Source: JBCCIM01 sp965263205 (lineage in GTDB: Bacteria > Bacteroidota > Rhodothermia > Rhodothermales > JAHQVL01). Taken from it: a stretch of DNA of 64,000 nucleotides. The position numbers and the translations under genes were made by a program. Of the stretch, positions 9,407 to 19,469 are shown piece by piece. The notes under the pieces were generated by a model. The model had not been told where the DNA came from and made no database searches. It saw nothing but the letters and a program-made list of their open reading frames with translations. Numbering within the stretch: the stretch's first letter is position 1; each line of letters starts with the position of its first letter. The stretch covers positions 124,001-188,000 of the forward strand of contig CBDHHF010000009.1 of NCBI GenBank assembly GCA_965263205.1. Direction: 5' to 3'.

Positions 9407-9651
9407 GAAAGTGTTTGTACATCAAGTTTGTCTGTGCTTAATGACAACATGATCAGTACACCACTTAAGAATCTGATAACTACCTGATTATCTAAAAACC
9501 CGGTTTTTTTATTAAAATGATCGAATAAAAATGCCGCATGGTGCTGTCGGATTTTTGCTAGAATTGCGCATATGAAGGAGCCTATGCAGGATTAAGGCAT
9601 AGAAACAGTACCACCTAAACCATTTTTTTTCAGCTATTTACCAGTTACTGC

Positions 9652-10308
9652 GTGCAAATTGCTGATCTACATAGTGACCTGAAGCACACACTCATCTGGT
9701 GTTTGGCCGGCATTCTCTGTTGTGGAGTGCTGATGAGTTGCGGGCAAACAGGGTTGATGAAACGGAGCGAGCAGCTGTGGTCCCCGGAAATGCCTGGTGA
9801 AATCTCGAACAGGGCGCCGGCTTTGGATCTGGAAGAACTGGAATATCTCATCCACGAGGCAACAAACGAAATCAGACGAACCAAAGGCCTGCGTTCGCTC
9901 GTTTGGTCAGATACCATTGCCTATGTCGCGCGCAACCACAGCCTGGATATGGCAACAGCAGGATATTTTGGTCATGTAGACCGGGATGGGAATAGTGCAA
10001 CTGAACGCGCGGCTGAAGCGGGTCTGTCGCGCCTGCAACGCGCCGGCTACATGGTGCTCCAGGGATTGGGCGAAAATCTGTTTGCCACACATCGGTATTC
10101 AGAGTACACGGTACATACCACAAACGATAACCGTGTCTACGATGTATCGTGGAAGACGGTAGAGGAAATAGCCAACGAAGCGGTTACCGCCTGGATGGAC
10201 AGCCCGGGCCACCGCATGAACCTCCTCAGCCCAACGTATCGCAGGGAAGGCATTGGCGTTGCCATTGGCACAAACGGCACCCTGTTCGTAACACAGAATC
10301 TTTATTAA
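9652..10308 (+). CDS. CAP-domain (SCP/PR-1, YkwD-like) lipoprotein
   Basis: 218 aa. Hydrophobic residues 12-27 end in the lipobox LMSC, so the mature protein is probably lipidated at the Cys near residue 29. A CAP domain fills about 65-218: LIHEATNEIRRTKGLRSLVW, NHSLDMATAGYFGHVD (conserved His), GENLFA, VTAWMDSPGHRMNLLSPTYR (second conserved His), GIGVAIG. Bacterial CAP proteins act in the cell envelope; their biochemical activity is mostly unknown. The start is a GTG at 9652; the next ATG falls too close to the lipobox to leave a signal peptide. The stop codon is followed after one base by a 15-bp hairpin. Confidence 0.85.
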   Translation: MQIADLHSDLKHTLIWCLAGILCCGVLMSCGQTGLMKRSEQLWSPEMPGEISNRAPALDLEELEYLIHEATNEIRRTKGLRSLVWSDTIAYVARNHSLDMATAGYFGHVDRDGNSATERAAEAGLSRLQRAGYMVLQGLGENLFATHRYSEYTVHTTNDNRVYDVSWKTVEEIANEAVTAWMDSPGHRMNLLSPTYRREGIGVAIGTNGTLFVTQNLY

Positions 10309-10309
10309 G

Positions 10310-10365
10310 CAGCAAAGCCATCAACCTGTGCGATTGATGGCTTTGCTGTTGAAAGTTTCAGATTA
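10310..10365 (+). repeat. Stop-codon-adjacent hairpin element (copy 1), probable terminator
   Basis: CAGCAAAGCCATCAA (10310-10324) pairs perfectly with 10334-10348 (15 bp, 9-base loop), directly after the TAA of the CAP gene. It is followed by TGTTGAAAGTTTCAG. The same design, hairpin plus a tail starting TGTTGAA, recurs in four other places (31744-31824, 39598-39647, 48551-48618, 52974-53051) with different stem sequences. It also separates the CAP gene from the convergent thiolase gene. Confidence 0.65.
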
Positions 10366-10382
10366 TAGGCTCTTTGCTTTTC

Positions 10383-11573
10383 CTATAACCTTTCAATGGC
10401 GAGGGCTGTACTGCCGCCTGTACCGTGGCACAGCGATGCGATGCCGGATTCTTTATCGCGCCGGCGCAGTGCATGGACCAGCGTTACAATGAGTCGCGCC
10501 CCGGAGCAACCTATTGGATGGCCGAGGGCAATGCCGCCGCCATGAACGTTTAGCTGATCATACGACACACCCAACGACCGACTGAACAATACCGAGCTCA
10601 GCGCGAAGGCTTCGTTGTTTTCAAACAGGTCAAAATCTCCTACCGTACGCCCCGTTCCGGCTTCTACTTTCTTGACAGCATTGATCGGCGACTCAATAAA
10701 GCGCCACGATTCGCCGGCAGCCCAGGCTCCGCGAATGACCCGTGCCAGCGGCTGAAGACCGTATTTGGCAACTGCCGATTCTGATGCCAATAAAACGGCA
10801 GCCGCACCGTCGCTAATCTGACTGCTATTACCCGCTGTCAGGACACCATCTTTGCCAAAAGCCGGTCGTAATTTGCTGAGCGACTCCAGCGTGTTTTCCG
10901 GACGGATACCTTCGTCCTGCGACAATTCTTTTACTTCGCGCCGCGCTTTGTATTCAATCGGTACAATCTCTGCATCAAACGCGCCGCTCTGCGTTGCTTC
11001 ATGCGCGCGTGCATGTGACATAGCTGCAACTTCATCCAGCATCTCCCGTGTTACGTTCTCTTCTGCTGCCAGGCGCTCCGTCTGATCCCCCATAGCTTCG
11101 CCAGACATGGGATCGGATAATCCATCACGAAGCAAAATATCTTCAAGCCCTTCCGGCTTACCCATCAAAAACTTGTACCCCCAACGCGCACGCGCAGATA
11201 GATAAAATCCAGTACCCGACATAGACTCCATCCCGCCAGCCAGGACCAGGTCCGCTTCGCCGGCACGGATCATCGTTGAAGCACTCATTACGCTCATCAT
11301 TCCTGATGAACAAACCATATCGATGGCCATCCCATCCACTTCTTTGGGGATACCAGCTGCAAGCGCAGCCTGCCGTGGGACCAACTGCCCCTGGCCAGCA
11401 CGCAATACATTGCCCATCACGTAAAAATCCAAATGCTCCCCTTCAACGCCTCCTTGCTGCAGCGCTGCACTCATAACATGGGAACCGAGTTGGGCCGCGG
11501 TGTGATCTTTAAGGGCGCCACCGAATCGCCCGATGGGTGTCCGCACCGCAGACACGATATAAACTTCCTGCAT
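10383..11573 (-). CDS. Acetyl-CoA acyltransferase (thiolase)
   Basis: 396 aa, normal length for a type II thiolase. It catalyses condensation of two acyl-CoAs or the reverse thiolysis. The nucleophilic Cys lies in DMVCSSGMMSV (about residue 88), the catalytic His in GGIALGHPIGCSGAR (about 350), and the second active-site Cys in SLCHGTGGSTALAIE (about 380). NxxF-type motif NNEAFALS is present. Sequence alone does not separate acetoacetyl-CoA thiolase from 3-ketoacyl-CoA thiolase; no beta-oxidation partner lies next to it. It follows the SSP411-like gene by 44 bp on the same strand and may be the last gene of that unit. Confidence 0.92.
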   Translation of the reverse strand: MQEVYIVSAVRTPIGRFGGALKDHTAAQLGSHVMSAALQQGGVEGEHLDFYVMGNVLRAGQGQLVPRQAALAAGIPKEVDGMAIDMVCSSGMMSVMSASTMIRAGEADLVLAGGMESMSGTGFYLSARARWGYKFLMGKPEGLEDILLRDGLSDPMSGEAMGDQTERLAAEENVTREMLDEVAAMSHARAHEATQSGAFDAEIVPIEYKARREVKELSQDEGIRPENTLESLSKLRPAFGKDGVLTAGNSSQISDGAAAVLLASESAVAKYGLQPLARVIRGAWAAGESWRFIESPINAVKKVEAGTGRTVGDFDLFENNEAFALSSVLFSRSLGVSYDQLNVHGGGIALGHPIGCSGARLIVTLVHALRRRDKESGIASLCHGTGGSTALAIERL

Positions 11574-11617
11574 GTAGATGTCTATTAGCTATGCCCGCGA
11601 CAAACTCCAGTGCCTGT

Positions 11618-13717
11618 TTATGCCGAAGTAGCCAACAACAGTGCACGTAATGCGTCCACACTTGTCACGGGTTGATTACAATGATAATTTTCGCAGACAT
11701 ATACGGTCGGCAGCCCATTATGTGCCTGCATTGCAGCGGTGTACGGCGCGATGTCTGCAAGCTGGGCTGCGGTTGCCCCGGTTTTCAAAAGCAGGACCCT
11801 GTTAGGGAGATAGGTTTGCTGAATAGCTTGAAGCAGACGTTGCGTGCGTTCATCGTCTTTTTCACCTACAACAACGATCTCATACGCCGGCCCAATGCCA
11901 AAATCAATTCCTGCAAGCATCGCTGTAAAACCGCTGGGTTGCCTGTTGATCGGGGCACCAAAGTATTGCAATAGCTTTGCCCCCATCACCTCATATGCAG
12001 GATCACCTGTAATCCGACCTATCTGTAACAGGTTACTCAGCGCAATTGAATTGCCCGAAGGCACTGCCCCATCGTATGCTTCTTTTTGCCGCGCGATCAG
12101 CTGTTCGCCGTCATCGGGTGTAAAGAAAAAACCACCGGCTTCTTCATCATGAAAACGGTCGATCATTTGTGTATTCAACGTGCGCGCGCGGACAAGCCAT
12201 TGCACATCGAAGGTTGCCTCGTACAACGCGAGCAAACCTGCTACAAAAAAGGCATAGTCATCCAGATTTGCCTGTAGACCAGCCTCTCCTTTTCGGAAAC
12301 GATGCATCAAACGCCCCTGTCGGTCGATCAATGTATCACACAAAAACGTAACGGCGCGTTCAGCAGCTCTTGCATACGCCGGCGTATCAAAAGCGACCGC
12401 CGCCCTGCTCAGCGCAGCGATCATCAGCCCATTCCAATCCGTTAATACCTTGTCGTCCTTAAGCGGATGGATGCGGTCCTCGCGGTGTGTAAACAGTTGT
12501 TGCCGGATGGCCTCCATCCTGGCTGGTAACGAAGTGGCCTCCGCTCCATTTGCTTGTGCATACGCCTGCAAAGCCTTTTCAAGAGGCGCTTTCAAGTGTG
12601 GAATGTTCTCTCCCGTTAACACCCCAGTTGCTTCTTCCCTGAAGTTACCCGCCGGCGCAAAGTTGTATACCGACAAATAGAGCGCCGCTGCGTCCTCGTC
12701 GAGCAGCCGTTTAATTTCGCTTTCTGACCAGACGTAAAACTTGCCCTCGACGCCCTCGCTGTCTGCGTCTTCCGCTGAGTAAAACCCGCCGGCTTCGTCG
12801 GTCATGTCGCGCAGTACATATGCGATAACGGAGTCAGCAATGCCTTTAAAAGCGACCTCTTTGGTTTTCAGATACAGATCAACAGCCGCGAGTACAATCA
12901 TGGCCTGATCGTACAGCATTTTTTCAAAATGTGGGAGCAACCACTCACGGTCGGTGGCATACCGATGAAAACCAAATCCTACGTGGTCGAACACACCACC
13001 AAGTGCCATTTGCTGGAGTGTGTGCCGGGCCATGTCCAGGGCTTCCGGCTTTCCTGATCGGTTGGCATAACGCACCAAAAACTGGAGTTGGTGAGGGGAC
13101 GGGAATTTTGGTGCCTCACGAAAGCCGCCGTAGGTTTCGTCGTAGGCATCAGCAAGCTGTTCAAACGCAAAATCAAGCACTCCGGATGCCGGCGCCTGGC
13201 TCGTCTCATTCCACGTACTCGCCTTCACTAAAGCCTCGGCATTTTGCCTGGCAGACGCAAGCACATCTTCGCGTTTTTCCTGCCAAACCTGCTGTATCCG
13301 GGGCACCAGGTCGAGCATCCCGATGCGCCCAAACCGACTGCTTTTAGGTAAATAGGTAGCGGAAAAAAACGGCTCCTGCTCCGGCGTCATGACAATGGTT
13401 AACGGCCAACCGCCCTGCCCGCTTGATAGCTGACAATAGGTCATGTACACCTGGTCAATATCGGGGCGCTCCTCACGATCGACTTTGATATTGATAAACG
13501 TTTCGTTCATCAGTGCTGCCACTTCCCGGTCTTCAAACGATTCATGCTCCATCACGTGGCACCAATGGCAGGTTGCGTACCCGATGGAGAGAAATATCGG
13601 TTTGTCTTGTGATTTAGCTGCGGCAAAGGCAGCTTCACCCCACGGGTACCAGTCTACTGGATTGTTCTGGTGTTGCAGGAGATACGGGCTTAGTTCTTCA
13701 GCTAGTTTGTTTGGCAT
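11618..13717 (-). CDS. SSP411/YyaL-like protein (thioredoxin-like DUF255 plus six-hairpin domain)
   Basis: 699 aa, typical for the YyaL/SPATA20 family. The N-terminal thioredoxin-like domain (about 1-165) holds NPVDWYPWGEAAFAAA, a CHWCHVMEHESFED motif with the Cys-x-x-Cys pair, and VDREERPDIDQVYM. The rest is a six-hairpin (alpha/alpha) domain like that of N-acylglucosamine 2-epimerases (FDHVGFGFHRYATDREWLLP, HFEKMLYDQA, DWNGLMIAAL). No signal peptide is seen, so it should be cytoplasmic. The biochemical function of the family is not settled. It follows the M14 peptidase gene by 36 bp, suggesting cotranscription. Confidence 0.92.
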   Translation of the reverse strand: MPNKLAEELSPYLLQHQNNPVDWYPWGEAAFAAAKSQDKPIFLSIGYATCHWCHVMEHESFEDREVAALMNETFINIKVDREERPDIDQVYMTYCQLSSGQGGWPLTIVMTPEQEPFFSATYLPKSSRFGRIGMLDLVPRIQQVWQEKREDVLASARQNAEALVKASTWNETSQAPASGVLDFAFEQLADAYDETYGGFREAPKFPSPHQLQFLVRYANRSGKPEALDMARHTLQQMALGGVFDHVGFGFHRYATDREWLLPHFEKMLYDQAMIVLAAVDLYLKTKEVAFKGIADSVIAYVLRDMTDEAGGFYSAEDADSEGVEGKFYVWSESEIKRLLDEDAAALYLSVYNFAPAGNFREEATGVLTGENIPHLKAPLEKALQAYAQANGAEATSLPARMEAIRQQLFTHREDRIHPLKDDKVLTDWNGLMIAALSRAAVAFDTPAYARAAERAVTFLCDTLIDRQGRLMHRFRKGEAGLQANLDDYAFFVAGLLALYEATFDVQWLVRARTLNTQMIDRFHDEEAGGFFFTPDDGEQLIARQKEAYDGAVPSGNSIALSNLLQIGRITGDPAYEVMGAKLLQYFGAPINRQPSGFTAMLAGIDFGIGPAYEIVVVGEKDDERTQRLLQAIQQTYLPNRVLLLKTGATAAQLADIAPYTAAMQAHNGLPTVYVCENYHCNQPVTSVDALRALLLATSA

Positions 13718-13753
13718 CGCTACGTATTCATGAAAGAGGTATGTCCTACGCTG

Positions 13754-16339
13754 TTAAAATGCGTCACCAAAAAACAGCGCATTGATGAACAGCCTGTTGG
13801 TGCCGTACCAGAACGCCCGAAAGTTGGGGTTGTCAGCAAACGCAATGATACTGCCCCGCCCTCTGTTCTGCGCAACGAGTGCCATGCTGCCGGCCATGTT
13901 CTTGCGTTGCGGCTCTGAAACGTAACCACTCAATAACGGCGTCGACGTATATACGCCTACATTTGCACCTACAATATCCGATGGTTCGTAAAACGTGGTG
14001 CCACGTCGGAACAGTGGAATCGTATCCCGCAGACCAAAAGCGAGCGGGTGGGTCGTATCCAGCCGGCCTTCTGCAATCAAGCCGCCAATGCGTTGCGCGC
14101 CGCGCGCCTCATCCAGTTGATTGAATGGCAGGTCACGGTACAGTGAATCGGTATCCAGTGTTTTGCGCGCCAGATCGATCAGGTTACTACGAACGGCCCA
14201 ATCGGTCGCTGAAGCCAGCGTGATGAGGCGTCCACCACCGCGCACCCACGTATTGATCGCCTCCGTGTTGATGCCGCTATAAAAGCCGCCGGCCATTACA
14301 ATTGTGGTGTAACGCGATAGATCGACATCAGCCACATCTTCTACATCGAGCAAAGACACAGGGACTTCATACCGTTCAGCCAACAGATGCCAGACTTCAC
14401 CCGCGTTGTACGCTGATGTACCAGATCCTGTAATGAGCGCAACAACCGGTTTATTCAAAACCGTTGCAGATCGTGTGCCCAGGTCACGCCCCGCAAGTGC
14501 AAACCCGCTCTCTGCAGCAAATACCTCAACGTGGTCATCTGCCACAGCCTGTTCGAGTAACGGCAATAAACCGGCATCCAGGTGGCGCAGCGCAGGGTCT
14601 CGGTGCACAGCCGGCACAAAAATGGTCCCGGGCCCAAAAGTCATCGCCTGCCCATCAACGGTAATGGTGGATGCATCTTGCAAGAGGCGCGGGAAATAGC
14701 CGGCATCCAGTAATTTGTAGAGTGTACGGCCGGCAAAGTATCTATTCCATTTCAACAGATATCCAATTTCCGATGCACCGCCTACCATCCGGCCACCGTC
14801 TGGCATTTCAGCCGTCCAGGCCTCACCAAGATACCGCGCCGGGTTCGAGCGAATTTCACTGTACTCCAGGTCGAACGCCAGCGGCATGGTCCATGTTGAG
14901 ACATCATAAAATAGCGAGTCCTGGTACGTTGTCATTGTCTCGAACGCCGTCTGGACAAGACGGGCCTGCGGCTGCGCAACGGGCACCACAAACGCTTCGC
15001 CAGCACGATAGACCCGACCATCAGCGCGGAAGTCTTCATCCAGCACGTGCATTTTCACGCGGTGCCGGCCTAACATCTCACCCAACTTTTGCGCCCGCGT
15101 CCGGTCATGCATCAAGTCTACCACGTAGGCTTTTACTGGATTTGCACGGGCAACATCAGCAGCTGATGCATAAAACGACCGGTGGTATGCCAGCAACTCA
15201 GTGCGGAGCGCCACAACGCCTTCGAGTGTAGACAAAGAGGTAGCGAACTGGTTTTTAACGGTGAAAGCGTAGGTGAGATTTCCGTGATCCGTCTCGCTTT
15301 CGAGCGATCGGCTTGATCCCTGTTCAAATAAAATACCGATGGCACCATTTGCATCTGGATACGTCGATCCTTTTCCAGAATAGAAATCATCAAAACTCTC
15401 TTTTGAATAATAGAGTGATCCGATGTTATCGAGCCACTTTGCATGAAAGTCTGCGATGCCAGCCGTGAGTACAAAGTTTTCTTCCGGGGTAAACGGATTG
15501 TTACGGCTTGGAATACCCGGCATAAAAAAGAAGCTGGCAGTTCCTCCCATTTCATGGTGATCCGTCAAGACCTGCGGGCGCCAGGTGTGGAAGACATCCA
15601 GACGTGCCTGCGACTCAGGGTGCTGCGCGGGTAGCCAGTCGCGGTTCAAATCAAACCAGTAATGATTGGTACGGCCACCCGGCCAGGGTTCATTGTGCTC
15701 ACGGTCGTTTGGATCTGTAGCATGCGCTTTGCCGCGGTTGCGATTTACCCAGTCCGTAAAGCGATCTCGTCCATCCGGATTAAATACTGGATCCAGGATG
15801 ATTACTGCGTTATCGAGCAATTCTTCAAAGGCGGCTCCCTGCGCGGCCGCGAGATGATACAGATACAAGACTGCTGCTTCCGCTGTACTCGCTTCGTTTC
15901 CGTGTACAGCGTATCCCTGTGATACAATAACAGGCATTTCCTCTAGCTCTGCATCCGTAACACTCCCCGGGACGTCAGACAGCCGCTGGTTTTGCGCCAG
16001 AATAGCATCTAAACGTGCATGATTCGCAGGTGAAGTTACAATCGCATGGATAAGCGGCCTGTTTTCGTAAGAATATCCGTGGGTGTTCACAACAACTCGA
16101 TCGCTGAGCGCTGCTACCGCCTCAAAATAATCGACAATCTGGTGGGGTGTGGTATGGTAGGTACCTATGGTGTGCCGCACTATATCCTGAGGCGCAGGGA
16201 TATCACTATTGTAGCCGGAAATACCTGGTATTTCGATCTCAAAAGCTGCCGGCAATTTTTGCGCATTTAGTAAGTTTAGGCTCGACCATAATAGGACAAC
16301 CGCAAAAACACGTACAACGATCTGCATGATGTAATCCAA
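13754..16339 (-). CDS. Secreted M14 family zinc carboxypeptidase
   Basis: 861 aa. A signal peptide (about 1-26, ending LLNAQ) precedes a Peptidase M14 domain. Visible zinc ligands are His146 and Glu149 in AVHGNEAS, with the third His probably in DHHEMGG (about 261-263). Substrate-binding FDLNRDW (about 230-235) and NPDGRDRF (about 188-195) match the family. The long C-terminal part (about 420-861) is not assigned to a known fold; it contains a glutamine-amidotransferase-like GGRLITLAS stretch typical of large Bacteroidota members. It acts in the periplasm or outside. It is the first gene of a likely three-gene minus-strand unit (peptidase, SSP411-like, thiolase). Confidence 0.9.
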   Translation of the reverse strand: MDYIMQIVVRVFAVVLLWSSLNLLNAQKLPAAFEIEIPGISGYNSDIPAPQDIVRHTIGTYHTTPHQIVDYFEAVAALSDRVVVNTHGYSYENRPLIHAIVTSPANHARLDAILAQNQRLSDVPGSVTDAELEEMPVIVSQGYAVHGNEASTAEAAVLYLYHLAAAQGAAFEELLDNAVIILDPVFNPDGRDRFTDWVNRNRGKAHATDPNDREHNEPWPGGRTNHYWFDLNRDWLPAQHPESQARLDVFHTWRPQVLTDHHEMGGTASFFFMPGIPSRNNPFTPEENFVLTAGIADFHAKWLDNIGSLYYSKESFDDFYSGKGSTYPDANGAIGILFEQGSSRSLESETDHGNLTYAFTVKNQFATSLSTLEGVVALRTELLAYHRSFYASAADVARANPVKAYVVDLMHDRTRAQKLGEMLGRHRVKMHVLDEDFRADGRVYRAGEAFVVPVAQPQARLVQTAFETMTTYQDSLFYDVSTWTMPLAFDLEYSEIRSNPARYLGEAWTAEMPDGGRMVGGASEIGYLLKWNRYFAGRTLYKLLDAGYFPRLLQDASTITVDGQAMTFGPGTIFVPAVHRDPALRHLDAGLLPLLEQAVADDHVEVFAAESGFALAGRDLGTRSATVLNKPVVALITGSGTSAYNAGEVWHLLAERYEVPVSLLDVEDVADVDLSRYTTIVMAGGFYSGINTEAINTWVRGGGRLITLASATDWAVRSNLIDLARKTLDTDSLYRDLPFNQLDEARGAQRIGGLIAEGRLDTTHPLAFGLRDTIPLFRRGTTFYEPSDIVGANVGVYTSTPLLSGYVSEPQRKNMAGSMALVAQNRGRGSIIAFADNPNFRAFWYGTNRLFINALFFGDAF

Positions 16340-16611
16340 TTCTATTTTGATAAACTAGCGCGTTAGGCTGGAGAAAAAAGTGTATCGTGGTGGGATTGAG
16401 CGCAAAGTACGTAGCAACACTTTGTGGCACAACTCTTGCTAAACACTAATTCAGCTACGCTCTTCAACGCCCCCTGATGATTGCATAGCGTGTCTGACCT
16501 CAAGAGGCATAACATCAGCCGGGCGCATACAGTTCTTTTTTCATCTTCAAATATGATTTAAACCTGTTCACGTTTGAATCTGGTTTTGAGTCTTATCCTC
16601 GTACGATATCT

Positions 16612-19350
16612 GTGGGTGTGATTAAATTTAGCATTCTATCAATCGTCCTGTTGCTCAACATTTCTCCTGTTGCAAACAGTTTTGCAGCAGTCGACCCTAC
16701 CGTTGGCAATATTTCTCCCGATAAAACGGCCCCCTCATCTGCTACTGCCCAGCCGGCAGCACAAAAAGCAAATGTAACGGCCACCGGAGAGTTCAAAAAA
16801 TGGCATCCTATAACCATTTCGCTGGAAGGTCCTTCTGCAAGCGAAACCGGATCGCCCAATCCATTCCTGGAATACCGCTTTGAGGTGATCTTCTCACAGG
16901 CGGAGAAAAGCATCACCGTACCGGGCTATTTTGCAGCTGACGGCAATGCGGCTGAAACCAGTGCATCCAGTGGTAACATCTGGCGCGCGCACTTTATCCC
17001 CCCTACAACGGGTGGCTGGACCTATCGGACGTCGTTCCGCCAGGGTTCAAACATTGCAGTCAGCACCAATCCCAATGAAGGCACTGCCGTCGCAGATTTC
17101 GACAACATTTTTGGATCGTTTGACATCCAGGAAACTGACAAAAGCGGTGCGGACCATCGCGGCAAAGGTAAACTTCGTTATGTAGGAGAACACTACCTGC
17201 AATACGACAATGGCGACTACTACATTAAAGGCGGTACCGATAGCCCGGAAAACCTGCTTGCTTATGTCGACTTCGACGCAACGTACAACAACGGTGGCAC
17301 AAACTTTACTAAAGATTGGGGCATCCACGTATCGGATTGGAACGAAGGCGACCCAACCTGGCAAAATGGCAAAGGCAAAGGCCTGATAGGCGCGGTAAAC
17401 TATTTGGGTGAAAAAGGCGTCAACTCAGCCTATTTCCTGACCATGAACATCAATGGCGATGGTGATGATGTATGGCCCTGGACAGGTCCTGGCGAGCGCT
17501 TCCGTTTCGACGTGTCCAAACTCGACCAATGGAATATCGTTTTCGACCAGATGGATCGTAAAGGCATCATGCTGCACATCCAGACACAGGAAACAGAAAA
17601 TGAATTGCTCCTGGATGGCGGTAACTTGGGCGTCCAACGCAAATTGTATTATCGGGAATTGGTGGCTCGTTTTGGATATCATCATGCGATTACCTGGAAT
17701 TTAGGTGAAGAGAACGAGGACAATACAACCCAACAGCGCAAAGACTTTGCGAACTACCTCAACGAGCTCGATCCGTATGATCATCCCATTGTTGTGCATA
17801 CGCTACCCGGACAGTGGAACGACATTTATACGCCGTTGCTCGACTTCCCAAGCTTTGACGGCTCCTCGCTTCAGGTAGGCAAACCTGAAGATACACACTG
17901 GTTAACGCTCGACTGGGTGAACAAATCAGCAGCAGCCGGCAAAAAGTGGTACGTGTGTATGGATGAGTCTGGCCCCTGGCAGTTAGGGGCTACACCAGAT
18001 GGACCCGGTAACAACCACGACACAATCCGCAAAGAAGTCCTTTGGGCCAACTTGATGGCCGGCGGCGGCGGTGTCGAATGGTACTTCGGCTACGATTATC
18101 CCAACGATCACGACCTGAGTTCTGAGAACTTCAAAAACCGCGAAAACGTCTGGAATATTACGCGGTATGCGGTAGAATTCTTCCAGAACTACTTGCCGTA
18201 CGTGGAAATGAAGTCTAATGACGGCCTCGCTACCAACGGCAACAGCTACACGTTCGCAAAAGAAGGCGAAGTATACGCTGTCTACCTGAAGAATGGTGGG
18301 ACAACCAACTTAAACTTGTCGGGCGCATCTGGTACGTTAAATGTACAGTGGTTCGACCCGCGGAACGGCGGTGCCCTGCAAAATGGTACAGTCACACAGG
18401 TTAACGCCGGCGGCTCTGTTTCTATCGGCCAGCCACCCAACAATACCAATGCAGACTGGGTGGCGCTGGTGAGTACGCAGCCAAACACCACATTCGGCGA
18501 TGCAACCAATGACGGTGAAATCTCAGCACTGGATGCCTCGCTCATTCTACAGCATTCCATCGAAATTATCATTCTGCCGGGTAGCATTACACCAACAATC
18601 GATGTATCGGGCAACGGTGAGATCTCGGCCTTCGATGCTTCGCTAGTACTCCAGCACGTCGTGGAGTTGATCAGCTGCTTCCCGGTCGATCCAACATGTG
18701 GCAGCGGCAAAACCAGTGCTATCACCACATCGGAAGCACTGCTTCAACGCGAAGACGGTAGCGATGGCCGCTTCAACGTACATGTTGGACTTGACGCAAC
18801 AGGCAGCAACCAGGCCATCGAATTAAAATTGACCTACAATCCGGAAGCAGCAACCCTCAGGGACATCGAAAGCCGGCTCCCCGACGGTTGGCAATTGCTC
18901 AGGAACGAACAGCCTGGTGTAGTACACATCGCAGGTGCTGGATTACCGGCAACACTCTCAGACCGTGTCTTGTCGCTTGAGTTTGAGCGATTGGGTACTG
19001 GCACTACCGTAAACCTTACAGGGCATGTTGCCATTGATGAAGCAGATGCGCAGCCTTTCACCCTGGCTGATGAAAACCAGCAACCTGCTGCATTCCTCCT
19101 TGGCGACAACTATCCGAATCCGTTCAATCCAGAGACGTCCATCCAGTACGCTATTCCTGCGCAGGAGCATGTTAAGCTAACCGTCTTCGATATGACGGGT
19201 CGCGTGGTGGGTACGCTCGTGGATCAGGTCCAGGCAGCCGGCAACTATGCCGTCCGTTTTGACGCAGCCAACCTGCCGAGTGGTACGTACCTGTACAGAC
19301 TGGAAGCCGGCGCGAATGTGCAAACCCGCAAGATGACGCTGATCAAGTAG
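16612..19350 (+). CDS. Secreted DUF5060 glycosidase-like protein with dockerin-like, cohesin-like and type IX sorting domains
   Basis: 912 aa. A signal peptide (1-25) precedes a DUF5060 beta-sandwich (about 56-140: FKKWHPITISLEGPSAS, GYFAADG, TGGWTYRTSF), a TIM-barrel-like region (about 190-540: YIKGGTDSPEN, ITWNLGEENED, YVCMDESGPW, GGGGVEWYFGYDYP), and a collagen-binding-like C-domain (about 545-625). Then come two EF-hand-like loops, DATNDGEISALD and DVSGNGEISAFD, spaced as in type I dockerins (about 632-690); a cohesin-like beta domain (about 715-815: LKLTYNPEAATLRDIE, LSLEFERLGTG); and the sorting domain (about 825-912: NYPNPFNPETSIQY). Barrel glutamates could be catalytic, but the substrate is unknown. 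The start is GTG at 16612; a second GTG lies at 16618. It is divergent from the M14 gene; the 272 bp gap shows no clear promoter. Confidence 0.85.
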   Translation: MGVIKFSILSIVLLLNISPVANSFAAVDPTVGNISPDKTAPSSATAQPAAQKANVTATGEFKKWHPITISLEGPSASETGSPNPFLEYRFEVIFSQAEKSITVPGYFAADGNAAETSASSGNIWRAHFIPPTTGGWTYRTSFRQGSNIAVSTNPNEGTAVADFDNIFGSFDIQETDKSGADHRGKGKLRYVGEHYLQYDNGDYYIKGGTDSPENLLAYVDFDATYNNGGTNFTKDWGIHVSDWNEGDPTWQNGKGKGLIGAVNYLGEKGVNSAYFLTMNINGDGDDVWPWTGPGERFRFDVSKLDQWNIVFDQMDRKGIMLHIQTQETENELLLDGGNLGVQRKLYYRELVARFGYHHAITWNLGEENEDNTTQQRKDFANYLNELDPYDHPIVVHTLPGQWNDIYTPLLDFPSFDGSSLQVGKPEDTHWLTLDWVNKSAAAGKKWYVCMDESGPWQLGATPDGPGNNHDTIRKEVLWANLMAGGGGVEWYFGYDYPNDHDLSSENFKNRENVWNITRYAVEFFQNYLPYVEMKSNDGLATNGNSYTFAKEGEVYAVYLKNGGTTNLNLSGASGTLNVQWFDPRNGGALQNGTVTQVNAGGSVSIGQPPNNTNADWVALVSTQPNTTFGDATNDGEISALDASLILQHSIEIIILPGSITPTIDVSGNGEISAFDASLVLQHVVELISCFPVDPTCGSGKTSAITTSEALLQREDGSDGRFNVHVGLDATGSNQAIELKLTYNPEAATLRDIESRLPDGWQLLRNEQPGVVHIAGAGLPATLSDRVLSLEFERLGTGTTVNLTGHVAIDEADAQPFTLADENQQPAAFLLGDNYPNPFNPETSIQYAIPAQEHVKLTVFDMTGRVVGTLVDQVQAAGNYAVRFDAANLPSGTYLYRLEAGANVQTRKMTLIK

Positions 19351-19379
19351 TCAATAGTCTATTCGTATTTCCATTACGC

Positions 19380-19448
19380 CATGCCGGACTTGATCCGGTA
19401 TCCAGATTTCATCCATTGAGTCCAGGGTACCGAATCAAGTCCGGCATG
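19380..19448. repeat. Inverted pair of the dispersed palindromic repeat, 3' of the glycosidase gene
   Basis: CATGCCGGACTTGAT-CCGGTATCC (from 19380) faces its near-exact reverse complement ending CGAATCAAGTCCGGCATG at 19448. Together they form a long imperfect hairpin between the convergent stop codons of the glycosidase (19350) and the toxin gene (19470). It could act as a bidirectional terminator. It is the same unit as at 3076-3167 and 20190-20218. Confidence 0.6.
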
Positions 19449-19469
19449 ACGCGTTTGATACCCTTGGGC

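Noticed and set aside
9493..9509. Terminator-like aaaaacccggttttttt upstream of the DUF4397 gene
   Set aside because: The palindrome leaves almost no loop, so a stable RNA hairpin is unlikely; it lies in a divergent promoter region.
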